A DNA stretch of 64,000 nt from contig NC_081411.1 in the NCBI RefSeq assembly GCF_030272615.1, positions 836,678,136 through 836,742,135 on the forward strand. The letters run 5' to 3'. The notes under the pieces are model-generated. The model was not told the DNA's origin. It made no database searches and saw only the letters and a program-made list of their open reading frames with translations. This stretch comes from Cryptomeria japonica (taxonomy: Eukaryota > Streptophyta > Pinopsida > Cupressales > Cupressaceae). Shown here piece by piece: positions 59,541 to 64,000 of the stretch. Each line of letters opens with the position of its first letter. Positions within the stretch are counted from its first letter, which is position 1. A program made the translations under genes and the position numbers.

Positions 59541-61439
59541 TTGGTATATTTTCATATTTTTGGTCAAGTCCAAAATTTTCACGGAAAGTGGACTCAACCA
59601 TTCTTTTACCCTCACACTCCTATATTTGAACTTTTAATGTAATTTGGAAACATTTTGATAGCATTTTCAAGGCAAAACATTCAAATATGCCTTCTTGAGT
59701 ATTAGATTTTGGAAATACAACTTTTCAAAGTTCATATATTATTTCCTTAATGCTAAACATTAAAAAATGGGTGCTCAAAAATCAAGTGGCTTTGTTTTTT
59801 CTATTTTGGGGCCTTAGTGGGTGTCATAGTTGACTCCCAATAAAGAATGTTTATGGAGGTGGATATGGCAAGGCATAATGGAGCACTTAATTCCATTTTC
59901 AAAGCTTTTTTTTGACTTTATCCATGTGTTGGGATGGAATTTTGTGGGTCCATGTGCAACTCAAAACACCAAATTGATGATTTGTGTCAAATTTGTGAAG
60001 GTTCCTTATTTGATGGCATGGGGTTTTTTGTTGGATAGTATTCAAAATTTGTTTTCCTTATCACATTTCAATTCAAATTGATTCCCTAAATTTGGGGTTG
60101 AAGTCTTTTCCAAGTTTGAAGAATGAAGAGTTAGTTGAAGTGTAGAAGACATAGTTGAAGGAGACAATTTTCTTAGTAATTCTTGCTTCCAGATGTATTG
60201 ATATATCAAATTTGTATCAGATTTCATATCGTTGTATATGCCTATAAAACTTTCATACATTGTAACTCCATACAAAAATGGATTGGATCAAATCTATACG
60301 TATGTATTTGGATTTTACAAAAGAATTAATAGTGAGATAGCTAGAAAGAAAAAAAAGAACTCAACAAAATTAAGTTTAGATTTTAAAAGTCAAATAAAAA
60401 AATGAAGCTATCAAAAATTATATGTTAACTCAATACATACACATAGATAATGATATAAAATGAATAATAAGATATAAAATATACATTTTTCACCTTTAAA
60501 ACAATAATTAAATGTATATATTTTCAAATGAAATAAAATAATGATTACAAAGACTTTCAAATACTAATAAGATCCACATCCTAGAATATCTCTAATGGCT
60601 TCAAAATTTTCCAAAGTGCAAGTGAGATTCATAATCCACAATGTCTCCAAAGTCACTAATGGGTTGCCGCCTAAGCATACTCATTTTCTTAAAGAATGCC
60701 ATTTCTACAACTTTGTGGTCACCACTTTGTGCTCTGGATTGATTATAATATAAGTTTAGTGCTCAACAACAAAAGTTCTCACACATTAGCTTAGTCACCT
60801 CCTACTTATCCATAACCACCACCCCAGTCTTTCCCTACACCCGAAGCAACCCATGATTCCTCACATACGTAGCATGTCTATCACATCAAGTCTCTTCAAA
60901 TCAAAACTCTTAATTATTATTCCCCACTTTTTTGATTATCCCAACCTTAAACATTAATGGAACATTAGACTTTCAACATAATTTTAATATAATTTATCCC
61001 CCTATGATCCACATCAAACAATTTGTCCTTTTTGTCGTTTCCTAAGGTGTACAACAAAGTGCAGTCTACACATTTGAAGACTCAATTTTTATTTTTTTTG
61101 TTTGCCTTAAGTATCTTCAAAATCTCTTGGAAACAATGCAGAATAAATTTTCCTAAGCATTCAAAACTTTAATCTCCTTTACAATAATTATATCATTTCA
61201 GCATGTACCATATCATATTTTTTGGTTTTATGCTATCTTTCAAAGAGAGCAAAGGACAATAAATGTGGACTTAGGGAACAAGCTGAAATTTTGTGATATG
61301 CAAGGGACCACCTCTACCACTAATACTATGACTATGGGGTTTCCTTCAAAATTCAAATGTTCTTGAATTATGTGTGTTCAAACTTGTCCTTGTGCATTTG
61401 AATAGTTGGGTTGCCTACCGACAACTTGTATCAATGGTT
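59541..61439. other. Intergenic AT-rich DNA, no gene seen
   Basis: Only short frames without recognisable motifs. No LTR ends or tandem structure were noticed. Confidence 0.55.
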
Positions 61440-61700
61440 GTTAATGTTTATTCAAACATGAAGATGGGTATTTTTGTGAAAGCGACGGCTCATGACTTGA
61501 CTCAAAATGGTGGTGGTGCCACCGACAATTTCGTAATCTCCGCACAGTTTTGACCACTTCTCCGGCAAAGAATATGCCCACGTGTTTTTGACCGGATCAA
61601 GCAAAAATCCAAATTGCGGCACCGGCCTCGGGAAAAAGTGGCCGGGAATATACTTTCCTTCCATTCTGCTCTAATGGGCCCCACCTTCACCGACAAATTG
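61440..61700 (-). other. GC-richer island, possible exon-like remnant
   Basis: Base composition rises sharply compared with both sides. The minus strand is open from 61664 to 61452 (MEGKYIPGHFFPRPVPQFGF, then WAYSLPEKWSKLC). The Trp/Gly spacing is protein-like, but I cannot match it to a family, and a TAG lies just upstream. It could be an exon fragment or simply the 5' region of a gene beyond view. Confidence 0.2.
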
Positions 61701-62089
61701 TCTTGCGTGGTCGTAAAGTGAGCAGTTAATATTAGTTTAAATGCCTTTAAAAAGATAAATAAATAAATTAAAAAAAAATATTGCCGATAACATCTCCATT
61801 CCTGGTGCACGTGTAAAGGTGATGGAATAAAATTGGGCGGGGGAATTCACACGCTCGTTGGGGAAATTTATTTTATTGATATTAAATAAGTTTATTGTAT
61901 TATTTGCTAATATTTGGAAAGTTCTGAGGCTCGTGTTGATAACAACATCCACGTAACAAAGCAGAAATAAACATTTTATGAGTGGATGGTGAGTGTGGAG
62001 GAGGAAAATAGAATGGACGCATAAGGTACCTTGCTTTATTTTTTTCCTTCTTTGCTTTTATATTTGTTTTGGGATGTATTTTGTTCACA

Positions 62090-64000
62090 TTTTCAATTTT
62101 TTCTTTGAGATTTTAAATTATCTTGTTTTCTATTTAAGTTGACTTTAACCTAATATTTACTATTTTAAATTTTATTATTATTTTAGTTACAGAATAAATT
62201 GATACATATGTTTTAAAGTATTATTATGGTTAGGTTGTAATATCATAGTAGATATACTTTTGGATAGAATTGCAAACATAATCTTATCTTGTGAATTTAA
62301 ATTTTTTTTTATGTATTTTAATTTTGTTTTTTATTTTTTAAATCTTAGCCATTATCTGTTAGTTTGAGTTTGAATTTTTTTTAGTTTGAGTATCGAAGAT
62401 TGTGTATTTTAGGGGAAATCTTAGATCATTGGTGACATAAATGATAAGAGAAAATAATGAAAAGTATTGTCAATTATTAGCTTGCCTCATTAGGATATGC
62501 TACACTAGCTCTTCAAAATTGGCATTTTTATTATTATATTTGATGTTTTTGATCTGGTGAAAGTGACAAAAAGGTTTTGATTGAGGCTTAAAATAGTTCT
62601 ATACTTTCTCCATTTATTTTAACTTGATCTTTTTAAAAATCTTAGCCATTATTGTTGGCTTGAGTGCTAAAAATATTATAATTTGAGTATCAAGGATTGT
62701 ATATTTTAGGGGCAACTTAGGTAATTGGCGACATAAATGACAAGATAAAATAATGAAAAGTATTGTCAACTATTAGCTTGCCACATTTTTCCATTAGGAT
62801 ATGCTACACTAGTTCTTCAACATAGGCATCTTGTATTATTCTATTTAATATTTTTGATCTTCTGAAAGCGACAAAAAGGTTTTGATTGAGGCTTAAGTAA
62901 GTTCTATACTTTAATCCTATAGTTTAGCCCAAAAATATTAATCGACACTAAATTTATAGGGTTATAGATATATGTGCCTCATCCCATTGCTCATTTTGTA
63001 TTTTGATACTATTACCATACTTTTTGATGATATTTTTGTGGATTGTCATCAAAATGTATAGATAACGTATTTTAGATTCATGTTTGTGAATTCATATATA
63101 CTTGAACTCATTTTATATGTTATATTACTATCATATATGTTGATGAATGTTCTTGTCAATTACTAGTTTGCCTTATTATTGCATTAGGGTATGCTACACT
63201 AGTTCTTCAACATAGGCATCTTGTATTATTCCATTTAATGTTTTTGAGGTTCAGTATGCTCTATACTTTAATCCTCTAGTTTAGCCCAATGATGTTCATC
63301 GACACTAAATTTATAAGGTCATAGATATATGTACCTCATCCCATTGCCCATTTTATATTTTGATCTTATTATCATACTTGTTGATGATATTATTGTGGAT
63401 TGTCATCAAGATTCATAGATAATGTATTTTAGATTCATATATACTTGGACTCATTTTATATGTGATATTATTACAATATGTGTTGATGAATGTTCTTGTG
63501 GGCGCTCACATAGATGTATTGTTATTTTTTTAAAGTTTTCTTTCAGATTTAAATTATCTTTTGTCATATGTTAATTGACTTTAACCTAATATTTATCATT
63601 GTAAATTTTATTATTTTAATTATTATAATAAACAAATACAATTTGTATATGGTGAAATTTTATTATTGTTAGGTCTTAATATAAGAGTAGATACATTTTT
63701 TGATAGAATCGCAATCATATTCATATCTTCCAAATTTATTTATTTTAACTTTTTTTTTTAATCTTAGCCACTATTTGTGGTTTGAGTGCTAAAAATATTT
63801 TAATTTGAGTATAGAGGATTGTGTACTTTAGGGGCAATCCGAGGTCATTGGTGACATAAGTGATAAAATAAAATAATGAAAAGTATTGGCAATTACTAGC
63901 CTGCCTCATTATTGCATTAGAATATGATATACTAGTTCTTCAACATAGGCATCTTGTATTATTCTATTTAATGTTCTTGATCTTGTTAAAGCAACACAGG
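62090..64000. repeat. Complex tandem repeat running off the right edge
   Basis: Three unit types recur. Type A (TTGACTTTAACCTAATATTTA...) is at 62095-62350 and 63535-63770. Type B (TTTGAGTAT...TTTTAGGGG...GATATGCTACACTAG) is at 62370-62590, 62680-62900 and 63790-64000, with a partial copy at 63140-63240. Type C (TTTAGCCCAA...ATCGACACTAAATTTATA) is at 62925-63150 and 63285-63500. The order implies a higher-order period near 1.4 kb for A and B. Non-coding. Confidence 0.82.

Overview
The window is plant nuclear DNA made almost entirely of nested, decaying LTR retrotransposons. I found no convincing host gene, tRNA, rRNA or CRISPR array. The plant assignment rests on initiator-Met-tRNA primer sites next to Copia-type LTRs, a Ty3/gypsy element with Tat-lineage features (second RNase H, long non-coding arms, a plant mobile domain ORF in antisense), and AT-rich intergenic DNA. 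Long, old, unremoved nests suggest a large genome; a gymnosperm is possible but is only a guess.

Layout. 1-829: right end of an LTR-like element (E0) that appears to sit inside the next one. 830-8792: E1, a minus-strand element with 1.2-kb LTRs, a Gag-like coiled-coil/zinc-knuckle ORF and a second ORF of about 1,125 codons, but no protease, integrase or reverse transcriptase. 8793-10578: a 1-kb dispersed repeat and a Copia RNase H relic. 10579-40872: E4, a Tat-like Ty3/gypsy element on the minus strand, holding three later insertions: E5 (full-length Copia, 11725-16700), a solo LTR (22391-23519) in its integrase gene, and E2 (23975-31534), a complete sister of E1 with identical 5-bp target duplications. 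E4 also carries a decayed plant mobile domain ORF on the opposite strand (about 18306-20060). 40873-49706: E3, a plus-strand, apparently composite element with diverged LTRs and large ORFs of unknown function. 49707-54217: E6, a deleted Tat-like element (gag joined almost directly to the 3' LTR) whose LTR contains a 1.08-kb palindrome. 54218-64000: motif arrays, AT-rich intergenic DNA and a complex tandem repeat that runs off the right edge.

How the parts relate. E1 and E2 make their own Gag-like zinc-knuckle protein but lack all pol enzymes, so they must have been copied by an unknown autonomous partner. Their second ORF has relatives in E3, which is the most unusual signal here. Every retrotransposon ORF is broken by in-frame stops. 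In most elements these stops are TAG or TAA where the sister copy or the family has Gln. In E6 they are TGA, consistent with lost CGA Arg codons. Both patterns fit C-to-T decay of methylated, silenced DNA. Percent identities were not computed; similarity statements are by eye.
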